From assembly GCA_023410475.1 (NCBI GenBank), contig JAEYPS010000025.1, positions 1 through 64,000 of the forward strand: DNA of 64,000 bases, read 5' to 3'. Below the pieces are notes generated by a model that ran no database searches, was not told where the DNA came from, and saw only the letters and a list, made by a program, of their open reading frames with translations. This DNA is from Bacillota bacterium (GTDB taxonomy: Bacteria > Bacillota > Clostridia > Christensenellales > SZUA-584). Within the stretch, counting starts at the first letter, position 1. Every line of letters starts with the position of its first letter. The position numbers and the translations under genes were made by a program. Positions 41,490-49,046 of this stretch are shown in pieces.

Positions 41490-42101
41490 TCAGCAGCAGT
41501 TGCCTCCCATGCACTCGCAGCAGCAGTCGGCGCACAAAAGGCCTCCGCATATGTTGCACATATTGACGCCTCCGCCCGTGTTCTGCGTTCCGTAATATGT
41601 CTGGCCGTAGCCCGAGGCGCTGCGGTTAAGCGTGCTGTAGGCGTTGGCGTATTCGGCGTTTGCTGGGTCCATGCTGTTAGCGGTCGCGAAATGCTGTCTC
41701 GCGCCGTCGTACCAGCCTTTGCGGAGCAGCACCATTCCCTTAAGATAGTGCCACTCGGCGTTGCGGTTACTCACCGCGTCGAGCATGGAATCCGCCCTTG
41801 TGAGGTCGCCCGTCTGTATGGCGCTTCTTATATCGGCGAACTGCGCCGAGCCCGAATAAGACGATCCTGAATATGAAGAGTTGAATCCGTCGCCCGCTCT
41901 CTGATAGCCTGACTGGCGGTCCTTCATTATTGTGTCGTACGCCTCGTTTATCTGCTTTATCTTCTCGCCCGCGAGGTCTTCAAGCTCGTGGCCTTTGTAT
42001 CTGTCCGGGTGGTATTTCTTCGCAAGATTCCTGTACGCGGTCTTTACCTCCGCGTCGGTTGCGGAAGGGCTTACCCCCAACACTTTATACGGATCCATCA
42101 A
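41490..42101 (-). CDS. J-domain protein with cysteine-rich C-terminus
   Basis: A 203-residue DnaJ-like co-chaperone. The J domain fills residues 1-65, with YHPDRY (HPD motif) and KIKQINEAYDTIM. A TPR-like helical pair (ADSMLDAVSNRNAEWHYLKG, AEYANAYSTL) follows, and the end is Gly/Cys-rich: MCNICGGLLCADCCCEC. The Zn-finger and C-terminal domains of full DnaJ are absent. Its gene overlaps the end of the DUF5685 gene by 17 bases, so the two proteins probably work together. Confidence 0.88.
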   Translation of the reverse strand: MMDPYKVLGVSPSATDAEVKTAYRNLAKKYHPDRYKGHELEDLAGEKIKQINEAYDTIMKDRQSGYQRAGDGFNSSYSGSSYSGSAQFADIRSAIQTGDLTRADSMLDAVSNRNAEWHYLKGMVLLRKGWYDGARQHFATANSMDPANAEYANAYSTLNRSASGYGQTYYGTQNTGGGVNMCNICGGLLCADCCCECMGGNCC

Positions 42102-42951
42102 CTTCCCCTTTCAGAACATCCTCCGTCTTTTTCGCGAGCCCAAGGTACATTATGTTGTCGATAAGAGGCTTGTCTCTCTTGATACCGAGCAGCTCGTACG
42201 CCTTGCAGGCCTCCGCAAGCGAAAAATTGAGGTTGAACGCGGCCTCCTCACGCAGGCTTTCTTTAAGCTGTGCCGCGCTCTTATATTCGCGTTGTAAAAA
42301 TACATTAAAGCTGTGTGCCCTATCATCCTTTATTATGTCATCAAACGCGTCGGCAATGTATATCCAGCGCCCGAGATTATATCCTAAGTGCCTCATCGTT
42401 TTCCTCGCGGCCTCGTCCATAAACTCATACGGAGCATGTGAGAACACCGCGCCCAGCAAATGGCCGAACTCTCCCGACACCGCGTCGACATCGGCGCTTT
42501 TGCTGTTCTCAAGGCCGTGAAGATTTTTCATCCTCAGGGAGAACTCGCCCGCGAGCTCCGGGCAGTCCCGAGCGGCACGCCTATATACGCGCTTATAAAA
42601 CACCGACAGTGCTCCCGCCGATATCTTCCTGTCGTCCTTGGCAGCATCTCTTATCTTTCCGTATCCGAGCAGTATGTTTACCGCCGCGGCGTATTCGGAT
42701 TCGCGCGAGCGTATCACTGTCTTTTTTCTGACGGGGCTAGCGATGCAGACTTCCCTCACGGCGCTTGGCATCTCGTCGCTCATCGACGAAAGCAGCACAG
42801 ACAAAACGGCGCAATCGTAGTTTAGCATAAACCGCGCGGTGTTTGTATATTTTTGTTTTATGGCCTTGCACAGGCCGCAGTAATAACCTTTGAACGCCTC
42901 GAGCTCCTTTACCTTGAGCTCCGGTTTCAAGGGCTGCACATATCCGAACAT
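42085..42951 (-). CDS. DUF5685 family protein
   Basis: A 288-residue mostly helical protein. The N-terminus MFGYVQPLKPELKVKELEAF, then YYCGLCKAIKQKY (CxxC), is the DUF5685 hallmark. Basic VRKKTVIRSRESEYAAAV and several helical segments follow. Function is unknown. It is the first gene of an operon with the J-domain protein and a small membrane protein, behind a good promoter at 42986-43014. Confidence 0.75.
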   Translation of the reverse strand: MFGYVQPLKPELKVKELEAFKGYYCGLCKAIKQKYTNTARFMLNYDCAVLSVLLSSMSDEMPSAVREVCIASPVRKKTVIRSRESEYAAAVNILLGYGKIRDAAKDDRKISAGALSVFYKRVYRRAARDCPELAGEFSLRMKNLHGLENSKSADVDAVSGEFGHLLGAVFSHAPYEFMDEAARKTMRHLGYNLGRWIYIADAFDDIIKDDRAHSFNVFLQREYKSAAQLKESLREEAAFNLNFSLAEACKAYELLGIKRDKPLIDNIMYLGLAKKTEDVLKGEVDGSV

Positions 42952-42985
42952 TCGCTTCTCCTAGCCTCACGAAGCCATATCCATA

Positions 42986-43014
42986 ATATTACCATGCGCC
43001 GCCTGCGTTAACAA
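42986..43014 (-). promoter_or_regulatory. Promoter of the DUF5685-J-domain operon
   Basis: TTGTTA (complement of 43009-43014), 17 bases and TAATAT (complement of 42986-42991). The rest of the gene-free stretch 42952-43289 is AT-rich and shows nothing else I can support. Confidence 0.5.
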
Positions 43015-43289
43015 CGAGTTAGTCATATATTTATCGTTTGTTCATATAAAACAGCTTCTAATTTTACATGCAAGTCATTTCATTACTTCTTTGCACTCTT
43101 TATCATAAAGTCTTTACCGTTACAAACTATTTGTGCATAGTAATCTTGCTCTTATCACAGCACCGCGCGACAGGCTACACTTTTTTCTTAACCTCTTAAA
43201 ACAATGCACTTACTCTTGATGATTCTGGCTTTTTTGAACATAGCTGGGGCTCTTCTTCAAATAACCAAGATGTGTTTTCGCCCTGATAC

Positions 43290-43321
43290 AAAAAAGAAAG
43301 AGGCTTTCCTCTTTCTTTTTT
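43290..43321 (-). terminator. Terminator of the HAAS-FtsW-like gene
   Basis: AAAAAGAAAGAGG/CCTCTTTCTTTTT long inverted repeat with a 4-base loop, T-rich on the minus-strand exit. It could also act in the other direction. Confidence 0.75.
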
Positions 43322-43332
43322 TATTGTATATA

Positions 43333-44655
43333 TTAAGCTGTTTCTATCATGTGAGGCCTTGTTTTATCAAGCGGGGCTGTATCTTTTGCGGTGTAAAGAT
43401 CCTTCCTCCTGTACAGCCCGGCTATCAGCCCCAGAAATACGCTGAAAAGTACAAACTCCGGGCCGGATCCCAGAAAAGGCATATAACTGCCTGATGATCG
43501 GATCAAAAGCGGGGTTAACAGCAAACTTGCTGTTACCGAGATGGTAATAAACGCAGCCAGCCCTGTGGCAAGCACCCTGCCCTGCGTATCACGGATACGG
43601 ATACATACTCTTATCAGCCTCCAAACAAGCACTGCGAGAGACGTTATCAGTAATGCTAAGGGCAATATGCCGAAATTCAAGAGAATAAAAACAACATGAT
43701 TAGCAAAAAATATTTCTGCTGCGCCCGGAACCGCACCGATGATCTGGATATTAGCAAGGCCCTCGTTCAGCAAGGCGGTTAGTTCTTCATCATATTTATC
43801 GAAGCCTCCAAGATATGCCAAAACGTTCTTATACTCGGAATTTTTTATCGAATAGTTAACCATAAATGCAACTATCGCTACGGATATGATTATCTTCCAC
43901 GGCAATTTAATATTTGTGAACCAGAACATAACAGCAAAAGAGGCAAGCATGCACATAGCGAGTATTCTTTGCCCGTTCTCCCTGAAAAGCATTATACACG
44001 CGGCGGAGAGCGCGATTCCCGCCGCGGCTATCACAGTGAACCAGCTTTTTTTCCTGAAGCGCGATAACAAACCCGCGAATGATATAACAAATAAGCAAAT
44101 ACAGATATAGCTTATAAAGGAAATCCATTCGTTTGGCATTTCCCAGAACCTGTGCTGCTTGCTGGTCAGGTTAATAAAAAGCAGACCCGCTATGCCGATC
44201 AAGCCCGCGATAATAATGAATATATTCTTTTTAAGCAGAGATCTGAGATCTACAAAAAGGCATAATATAAAAGCAGCTATGCCGATCACCCTGAACAGCA
44301 TGATGGTCGGTCTACCTGAAATCATTTCAAGAACACCCTTGATACCTATGTAAGAAGTATGCCTTACTGTAAAAACGGCCAGCCCGAAAAATAACAACAC
44401 CGATATCGATATTAACATCAGAATATCGGTCTTTGGCCTGTGGAGTTTATCCATCATCCTTCCCACCTCTTCGGGATCTCCCATGGCCTGCGCCGCCTTT
44501 TTTTCGGCTTCAATTCTATCCATGCCTCTTGACTCTCCTTCCTTTTTGTTATCTTCAATATGTATCTTTATTTCTTCCCTCACGAGACGCCTGGCGTATT
44601 TGCATCTTATCTCGCCGCACAGTGTATCCAGATATGATTCGATTTCAGACTGCAT
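43333..44655 (-). CDS. FtsW/RodA/SpoVE-like membrane protein with N-terminal HAAS domain
   Basis: A 440-residue protein. Residues 1-75 are a cytoplasmic HAAS/permease-prefix domain (EIESYLDTLCGEIRCKYARR, RIEAEKKAAQAMGDPEEVG). About ten membrane helices follow, ending in YMPFLGSGPEFVLFSVFLGL, which sits where FtsW-type enzymes have PFVSYGGSS. The match to SEDS polymerases is distant and the catalytic Asp is not assignable, so glycan polymerisation is unproven. It overlaps the PadR gene by 11 bases; PadR/HAAS pairs are a known arrangement. Confidence 0.75.
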   Translation of the reverse strand: MQSEIESYLDTLCGEIRCKYARRLVREEIKIHIEDNKKEGESRGMDRIEAEKKAAQAMGDPEEVGRMMDKLHRPKTDILMLISISVLLFFGLAVFTVRHTSYIGIKGVLEMISGRPTIMLFRVIGIAAFILCLFVDLRSLLKKNIFIIIAGLIGIAGLLFINLTSKQHRFWEMPNEWISFISYICICLFVISFAGLLSRFRKKSWFTVIAAAGIALSAACIMLFRENGQRILAMCMLASFAVMFWFTNIKLPWKIIISVAIVAFMVNYSIKNSEYKNVLAYLGGFDKYDEELTALLNEGLANIQIIGAVPGAAEIFFANHVVFILLNFGILPLALLITSLAVLVWRLIRVCIRIRDTQGRVLATGLAAFITISVTASLLLTPLLIRSSGSYMPFLGSGPEFVLFSVFLGLIAGLYRRKDLYTAKDTAPLDKTRPHMIETA

Positions 44656-44980
44656 ACTGCGCGCCCTCCATTATCCTGTCTACGGCTACCTTAACCGTAT
44701 TCCATTCCTCATGCTTTTCCTTCAGCCTCTTTACGCCCTTCGCCGTAATACTGTAAACTTTGCGCTTCCTGCCTGTATCACCCTCCCACTGCGCGCTGGT
44801 AAGCCCTTCAGCCTCGAGAGCATGCAGTATTGGGTAAAGCGTGCCTTCCTTAAGCGAAAAAACACCGAGGCTTCTCTTCTCCATCTTTTTTATTATTTCA
44901 TACCCGTGCATAGGGGCCTGCGCAAGCAATTTTAATACAAGCATGCCCGCAGAACCTTTAACAAGCTCTCCTGTTTTCAC
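44645..44980 (-). CDS. PadR family transcriptional regulator
   Basis: A 111-residue winged-helix repressor: GSAGMLVLKLLAQAPMHGYE, SLKEGTLYPILHALEAEGL and RKVYSITAKGVKRLKE are the PadR signatures. The start is GTG at 44980 with AGGAGG 8 bases upstream; upstream in-frame ATGs lie inside the operator region. It is co-transcribed with the HAAS-FtsW-like membrane protein, whose expression it should control, from a full-consensus promoter. Confidence 0.92.
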   Translation of the reverse strand: MKTGELVKGSAGMLVLKLLAQAPMHGYEIIKKMEKRSLGVFSLKEGTLYPILHALEAEGLTSAQWEGDTGRKRKVYSITAKGVKRLKEKHEEWNTVKVAVDRIMEGAQYAV

Positions 44981-45010
44981 TTCATAAACCTCCTTATACA
45001 TATTTATCTT

Positions 45011-45031
45011 ATGCATAGACTTCCTATGTAT
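45011..45031. promoter_or_regulatory. Candidate PadR operator
   Basis: Imperfect inverted repeat ATGCATAG-5-CTATGTAT overlapping the edge of the -10 box of the padR promoter. ATGC/CTATGT half-sites resemble known PadR boxes. Confidence 0.5.
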
Positions 45032-45058
45032 TATAATCCCGTATTGATATATTGTCAA
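45030..45058 (-). promoter_or_regulatory. Full-consensus sigma-A promoter of the padR operon
   Basis: TTGACA, exactly 17 bases and TATAAT on the minus strand. Such a perfect promoter would need strong repression, in line with the adjacent candidate PadR operator. Confidence 0.85.
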
Positions 45059-45165
45059 TATGCGTTAATAAATAGTAACATAATGCTTATCGCTATTTTT
45101 TAACAGCGGTTGTTTGAGCCGGATTTAAACAGGCAATAATATCATTGATAGGCGCTTAAAATGAT

Positions 45166-45194
45166 TTGACAACGGCATTGCGTTGTGATAGATT
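45166..45194 (+). promoter_or_regulatory. Sigma-A promoter of rpmG-secE-nusG-rplKA
   Basis: TTGACA, 17 bases and TAGATT, about 105 bases upstream of rpmG. The leader between holds no tRNA. Confidence 0.7.
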
Positions 45195-45299
45195 ACTAAT
45201 GTTGATTTAAAATACGGCTGAAAGGCCTTTTTTAGATTGTGCTTAATTGACCCCGGGCCATGCGTTCGGGCACCATACAGGAAGGTTGGAGTTAAAGCG

Positions 45300-45449
45300 A
45301 TGCGCGTAAAGATCACTTTGGCATGCACCGAGTGCAAGCAGAGAAACTATGACACGATGAAGAACAAGAAGAACGATCCTGACAGGCTTGAAATGAATAA
45401 ATATTGTCGTTTCTGCAAAAAACATACCCTGCACAATGAAACGAAATAA
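45300..45449 (+). CDS. rpmG: 50S ribosomal protein L33
   Basis: A 49-residue zinc-type L33 (MRVKITLACTECKQRNY with CxxC, and KYCRFCKKHTLHNE with the second CxxC). The four cysteines mean the C+ form, which binds zinc. It is too short to be noticed in long-ORF scans. ATG at 45300 follows GGAG. It opens the secE-nusG-rplKA run, the usual Gram-positive order. Confidence 0.95.
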   Translation: MRVKITLACTECKQRNYDTMKNKKNDPDRLEMNKYCRFCKKHTLHNETK

Positions 45450-45494
45450 AGCGTTAAGTCTGGGTAATCAATCTGCGATTAGGATGTGAGGGTT

Positions 45495-45770
45495 ATGGCA
45501 AAAACAAAGTTACTCGGCAGCGACCGTAAAGAAAAGCTTGAGCAGCAAAGAAAAATTGCGAAAAAAGCTAACAAGAAAAAGAGAAAAAGCCCGGCAAGGT
45601 TTTTTAAGGATATCGTCTCCGAGCTGAAAAAGGTAACATGGCCTACAGCCAAAGACCTTGTCAAGTACAGCGGCGCGGTTATCGCATTTATTCTGGTCAC
45701 TGCAGCGATCGTATTTCTTATGGATACGGGACTCTCCGCGCTGTTCAGGCTTGTGCTAAAAACACCGTAA
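45495..45770 (+). CDS. secE: Preprotein translocase subunit SecE
   Basis: A 91-residue single-helix clamp of the SecYEG channel. A basic N-terminus leads to the amphipathic ARFFKDIVSELKKVTWPTAKD signature and one membrane helix (SGAVIAFILVTAAIVFLMD). ATG at 45495 follows GTGAGGG. It is in its standard place before nusG. Confidence 0.95.
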   Translation: MAKTKLLGSDRKEKLEQQRKIAKKANKKKRKSPARFFKDIVSELKKVTWPTAKDLVKYSGAVIAFILVTAAIVFLMDTGLSALFRLVLKTP

Positions 45771-45789
45771 GGAGGCGTACCGCCCATAT

Positions 45790-46428
45790 ATGAGCGGTGC
45801 ACATTATATGTCAGACGAAGTGGATATCGGCGGAGTAACCGAGACGCCGGAAATAACAACCGAAGAAGCGAGAAAACCCGAGCCTCAGGGCGTGTTTATC
45901 AAGCAGGAAAAGACGGATAAACCGTATTGGTATGTCGTACATACCTATTCCGGCTATGAAAACAAGGTTAAAGCCAACCTTGAGAAGGCTATACACAACC
46001 GCGGGTTTGAGGATATCATACTCGAAGTAAAAGTGCCTATGGAAGAGACCATAGAGGTCAAGAACGGCAAGAAAAAGCACGTGATGAAGAAGATGTACCC
46101 CGGATACGTCATGGTCAAGATGATACTTGACGACGAGACGTGGTACGTAGTTCGCAACACGAGGGGCGTTACCGGATTCGTGGGCCCCGGCTCAAAGCCT
46201 ATCCCTCTTACCGACAAGGAAGTAAGGGCTATGGGCGTCGAGAACATACCTATAAAGCTCAGCGTGGAGGTCGGCGAAAACGTAATGGTAACGTCGGGCC
46301 CTCTCGAAAGCTTCGTGGGTGTTATCAAAGAGGTCAATCCGGAGAAGCAGAAGGTCAAGGTCGTGGTGTCGATGTTCGGAAGAGACACGCTTGTAGATCT
46401 TGACTTCGTACAGATCAAACGTATATAA
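45790..46428 (+). CDS. nusG: Transcription termination/antitermination factor NusG
   Basis: A 212-residue NusG that binds RNA polymerase. The NGN domain begins YWYVVHTYSGYENKVKANL near residue 45 and the KOW domain includes VTSGPLESFVGVIKEVNPEK. It carries a 40-residue acidic N-terminal extension (TETPEITTEEARKPEPQG) absent from B. subtilis NusG. The ATG at 45790 lies 13 bases beyond the AAGGAGG, so the ATG at 45817 may be used instead. Confidence 0.95.
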   Translation: MSGAHYMSDEVDIGGVTETPEITTEEARKPEPQGVFIKQEKTDKPYWYVVHTYSGYENKVKANLEKAIHNRGFEDIILEVKVPMEETIEVKNGKKKHVMKKMYPGYVMVKMILDDETWYVVRNTRGVTGFVGPGSKPIPLTDKEVRAMGVENIPIKLSVEVGENVMVTSGPLESFVGVIKEVNPEKQKVKVVVSMFGRDTLVDLDFVQIKRI

Positions 46429-46451
46429 AGAGGTTCTACTTCTTTTAACAA

Positions 46452-46510
46452 GTGGGAGGAAGACAGCCAGAAGCTATGCTTTTGAAGCGCTAGAATTCCG
46501 CTTGTACCAC
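46452..46510 (+). promoter_or_regulatory. Candidate L1-binding autoregulatory site upstream of rplK
   Basis: Begins GTGGGAGGAA (46452) and ends TTCCGCTTGTACCAC (46510). GTGG pairs with CCAC, a GAG bulge follows, then GAA pairs with TTC. It has the same layout as the element at 46970-47022, and the pair flanks rplK in the operon encoding L1. L1 autoregulation of this operon is established in bacteria; the site assignment is inferred. Confidence 0.55.
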
Positions 46511-46536
46511 ATTAAAAGTATTAAGGAGGCGTAACC

Positions 46537-46962
46537 ATGGCAAAGAAGGTTACCGGCTACATCAAACTGCAGATACCTGCAGGCAAAGCGACTCCTGCCC
46601 CGCCTGTCGGCCCGGCTCTCGGACAGCACGGCGTCAACATCATGGGGTTTTGCAAGGAGTTCAACGAAAAAACGGCTAAGCAGGCAGGCTATATCATACC
46701 TGTCGTCATCACAGTGTACGCGGACAGGACGTTCTCGTTCATAATGAAGACTCCCCCCGCCCCCGTGCTTATCAAAAAAGCGATAGGTATAGAAAAGGGC
46801 AGCGGAGAGCCTAACCGCAAGAAAGTCGCGAAGATTACGCGCGCGCAGCTTAAAGAGATAGCGCAGACAAAGCAGCCCGATCTCAACGCGGCGGATCTTG
46901 ATGCCGCTGCAAGCATGATCGCAGGCACCGCCCGCAGCATGGGCGTGGAAGTTGTCGATTAA
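46537..46962 (+). CDS. rplK: 50S ribosomal protein L11
   Basis: A 141-residue rRNA-binding protein of the GTPase-associated centre. VTGYIKLQIPAGKATPAPPV starts the N-terminal domain, LGQHGVNIMGFCKEFNEKT follows, and the rRNA-binding C-terminal domain ends AGTARSMGVEVVD. AAGGAGG lies 8 bases before the ATG. Normal in every respect. Confidence 0.98.
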   Translation: MAKKVTGYIKLQIPAGKATPAPPVGPALGQHGVNIMGFCKEFNEKTAKQAGYIIPVVITVYADRTFSFIMKTPPAPVLIKKAIGIEKGSGEPNRKKVAKITRAQLKEIAQTKQPDLNAADLDAAASMIAGTARSMGVEVVD

Positions 46963-46969
46963 GGAACAT

Positions 46970-47022
46970 GTGGGAGGCATTCCCGTCAAGCTTTTGACAG
47001 GAAATTAGATGCCGTTTACCAC
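46970..47022 (+). promoter_or_regulatory. Candidate L1-binding autoregulatory site upstream of rplA
   Basis: Begins GTGGGAGGCAT (46970) and ends ATGCCGTTTACCAC (47022): GTGG/CCAC outer stem, GAG opposite CGTTTA as an asymmetric loop, GCAT/ATGC inner stem, then an AAGCTTTTGACAGG-type apical part. The asymmetric loop between two stems is what L1 recognises in 23S rRNA and in its mRNAs. It partly precedes the rplA ribosome site. Confidence 0.6.
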
Positions 47023-47035
47023 AAGGAGGAAAAGC

Positions 47036-47731
47036 ATGAAAAGAGGAAAGAAATATAAAGAGAGTTTAACGGCGTACGATAAGTCCGTGCTCTATGATCC
47101 GGCACAAGCGCTTCAGCTTGCAATAGATACCGCTAAGGCCAACTTCGACGAGACCATCGAGGCTTCGATACGTCTCGGCGTAGACCCGAGGCACGCCGAC
47201 CAGCAGGTAAGAGGAGCCATCGTGCTCCCCCACGGCACAGGCAAAACAATGCGCGTTCTCGTATTCGCCAAGGGCGACAGCGCCAAGGAAGCCGAAGAGG
47301 CGGGCGCCGATTTTGTCGGCGGTGACGAGTTCGTAGAGAAGATCCAGAAGGAAAACTGGTTTGACTTCGACGTCTGCGTAGCGACGCCCGATATGATGGG
47401 CGTAGTCGGCAAGATAGGCCGCGTGCTCGGCCCCAAGGGCCTTATGCCCAACCCGAAGTCCGGCACGGTCACCAAAGAGGTCGCAAAGGCTATAAGCGAT
47501 ATCAAGGCCGGTAAGGTCGAATACCGCGTCGATAAGACCGCTATCGTGCACGTCGTTATAGGCAAAAAGAGCTTCGGCAGCGAGAAGCTGCTTGACAACA
47601 TGAACGCTCTTATGGAGGCCGTAATAAAGGCGAAACCCTCCGCCGCTAAGGGCACGTACCTTAAAAGCGTCGTCGTTTCGTCAACCATGGGCCCCGGCGT
47701 AAAGATCAATCCTATCAGGTTTACGAGCTGA
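47036..47731 (+). CDS. rplA: 50S ribosomal protein L1
   Basis: A 231-residue protein of the L1 stalk and probable translational repressor of its own operon. Signatures: SIRLGVDPRHADQQVRGAIV, VLPHGTGKTMRVLVFAKGD and LGPKGLMPNPKSGTVT. The start is at 47036 behind AGGAGGAAAAGC; an open stretch of nine codons upstream lies in the leader. The promoter for rplJL starts 3 bases after its stop. Confidence 0.98.
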   Translation: MKRGKKYKESLTAYDKSVLYDPAQALQLAIDTAKANFDETIEASIRLGVDPRHADQQVRGAIVLPHGTGKTMRVLVFAKGDSAKEAEEAGADFVGGDEFVEKIQKENWFDFDVCVATPDMMGVVGKIGRVLGPKGLMPNPKSGTVTKEVAKAISDIKAGKVEYRVDKTAIVHVVIGKKSFGSEKLLDNMNALMEAVIKAKPSAAKGTYLKSVVVSSTMGPGVKINPIRFTS

Positions 47732-47734
47732 CGG

Positions 47735-47763
47735 TTGACATATAAGCATCGGGCTGGTAAAAT
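47735..47763 (+). promoter_or_regulatory. Sigma-A promoter of rplJ-rplL
   Basis: TTGACA, 17 bases and TAAAAT, beginning 3 bases after the rplA stop. It separates rplJL transcription from rplKA. Confidence 0.8.
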
Positions 47764-47769
47764 AACCGG

Positions 47770-47880
47770 GAATTGAATACCCTATCTGCCTAAGACAACA
47801 GGCGCTTTGAGGCAAAGCCAAAAAGCTTAATATCCTGTCGAGGAGAGTATATGCAAGCCCCCATCGGGGCGGTTAAAGGA
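47770..47880 (+). ncRNA. Ribosomal protein L10 leader
   Basis: The stretch between promoter and rplJ contains AGACAACAGGCGCTTTGAGG, then AGCTTAATATCCTGTCGAGG, the conserved kinked helix of the L10 leader (ACAGG pairs with CCTGT, followed by CGAGG), and a CCCC/GGGG stem near 47857. Binding of L10(L12)n here is known to down-regulate rplJL in other bacteria. Ends are approximate. Confidence 0.8.
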
Positions 47881-47884
47881 TTAT

Positions 47885-47925
47885 AACCCTTTTTGTGTAG
47901 CTTTCCTGCGCAAAAAGGGTTTTTG
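47885..47925 (+). terminator. Attenuator hairpin in the rplJ leader
   Basis: A perfect 11-bp stem AACCCTTTTTG/CAAAAAGGGTT (47885-47895 and 47911-47921) followed by TTTTG. Its place after the L10-binding structure and before rplJ suggests transcription attenuation. Confidence 0.7.
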
Positions 47926-47953
47926 ATTTAACGCAAACCCCTGAGTTAAAAAT

Positions 47954-47985
47954 GGGGTCCCCAAAAGCTTTGGTTTTTTTGGGGT
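47954..47985 (+). repeat. Dispersed CCCCAAAA/TTTTGGGG hairpin, copy 2
   Basis: GGGGTCCCCAAAAGCTTTGG then TTTTTTTGGGGT. It is nearly identical to copy 1 in its left arm and shares both arms with copy 3. It lies between the rplJ attenuator and the rplJ ribosome site. Confidence 0.65.
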
Positions 47986-48006
47986 AAATTACAGGAGGTG
48001 AAACAC

Positions 48007-48534
48007 TTGGGAGAAAAGGCCATCGAGGTAAAAAAACAGATAGTAGAAGACATCAAAGGCAAGATGGAAAAGTCGCAGGGTATGATCTTCTATGATTACA
48101 GAGGACTCACCGTCGCGGAAGTCACCGACCTTCGCAACAAGTTCCGTGAAGCCGGCGTAGAGTATCACGTCATAAAGAACTCTATGATGAAGCGCGCCGC
48201 GCAAATGCTGAAAATCGAAGGGCTTGAAGAGCATCTTACCGGCCCTACCGCCGTGGCGTTCGGGTACAGCGACCCCGTCGCGCCCGCGAAAGTACTGGTC
48301 GAGTATGTCAAAAAGCTCAAAAAAACGCAGATCAAGGCGGGCGTACTCAGCGGCAGGGTTATAGACATTTCCGGTATAAACAGCCTTGCTGAACTGCCGT
48401 CGAGAGAGCAGCTTTTAGCGCAGCTCGCAGGCACGCTGAACGCGCCAATAACGGGATTCGCAAGATCGCTGTCCGGCATCATATCGAAGCTGGGATACGC
48501 GCTAAACGCTGTAAAAGAACAAAAGGGCGCTTAA
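48007..48534 (+). CDS. rplJ: 50S ribosomal protein L10
   Basis: A 175-residue protein that anchors L7/L12 to the ribosome stalk and represses its operon through the leader. Features: KSQGMIFYDYRGLTVAEVTD, YHVIKNSMMKRA and a C-terminal L12-binding helix (GFARSLSGIISKLGYALNAV). The start is TTG at 48007, 8 bases after AGGAGG; the GTG three codons earlier overlaps that ribosome site and cannot be used. Confidence 0.97.
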   Translation: MGEKAIEVKKQIVEDIKGKMEKSQGMIFYDYRGLTVAEVTDLRNKFREAGVEYHVIKNSMMKRAAQMLKIEGLEEHLTGPTAVAFGYSDPVAPAKVLVEYVKKLKKTQIKAGVLSGRVIDISGINSLAELPSREQLLAQLAGTLNAPITGFARSLSGIISKLGYALNAVKEQKGA

Positions 48535-48590
48535 AACGCCGCTGTGCAACAGCACAAAAATTTTAAGAAATTATTTGGAGGAAATAAACA

Positions 48591-48971
48591 ATGGATAACA
48601 ATCAGATTTTAGAAGCAATCGAGAAGATGAGCGTTCTTGAGCTCTCCGAGCTCATAAAGGCAATCGAAGATAAATTCGGCGTAAGCGCGGCTGCCCCCGT
48701 CGCGGTAGCGGCGGCAGGCCCCGCAGCGGCAGGCCCCGCGGCAGCGGCTGAAGAAGAAAAGACCGAGTTTGACGTTGTTCTTAAAGACGTAGGCGCAGAG
48801 AAGATAAAGGTCATCAAGGTCGTCCGCGAGCTTACGGGCCTTGGCCTCAAGGAAGCAAAGGACGTCGTAGACGGCGCTCCCAGCACTATCAAGGAAGGCG
48901 TCCAGAAGGAAGAAGCCGCCGCTATGGTCGAGAAGCTCAAGGAAGTCGGAGCAACCTGCGAGATCAAATAA
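48591..48971 (+). CDS. rplL: 50S ribosomal protein L7/L12
   Basis: A 126-residue stalk protein: N-terminal dimerisation helices (QILEAIEKMSVLELSELIKA), an Ala/Gly-rich hinge with two AAAGPAAAGPAAA-like units, and the factor-binding C-terminal domain (VIKVVRELTGLGLKEAKDVV). A TTGGAGG ribosome site precedes it. A strong terminator directly follows, so rpoB is not co-transcribed here. Confidence 0.98.
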   Translation: MDNNQILEAIEKMSVLELSELIKAIEDKFGVSAAAPVAVAAAGPAAAGPAAAAEEEKTEFDVVLKDVGAEKIKVIKVVRELTGLGLKEAKDVVDGAPSTIKEGVQKEEAAAMVEKLKEVGATCEIK

Positions 48972-48985
48972 GTTTGCTTACATCA

Positions 48986-49017
48986 AAAAGTCCGGACACG
49001 CGCCGGACTTTTTTTGC
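48986..49017. terminator. Strong terminator after rplL
   Basis: AAAAGTCCGG/CCGGACTTTT stem (48986-48995 and 49003-49012), 7-base loop, then a run of T. It also suits the converging anti-sigma gene on the other strand. Confidence 0.92.
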
Positions 49018-49046
49018 TTTATTCAATAATCATGCTGGCTCGAGAA

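Noticed and set aside
43204..43494. 96-residue plus-strand frame
   Set aside because: It runs through the terminator hairpin and the end of the HAAS-FtsW gene and has no ribosome site or recognisable content.
45195..45494. Search for tRNA-Trp near rpmG/secE, as in many Firmicutes
   Set aside because: No cloverleaf or CCA-ended sequence was found in the gaps.
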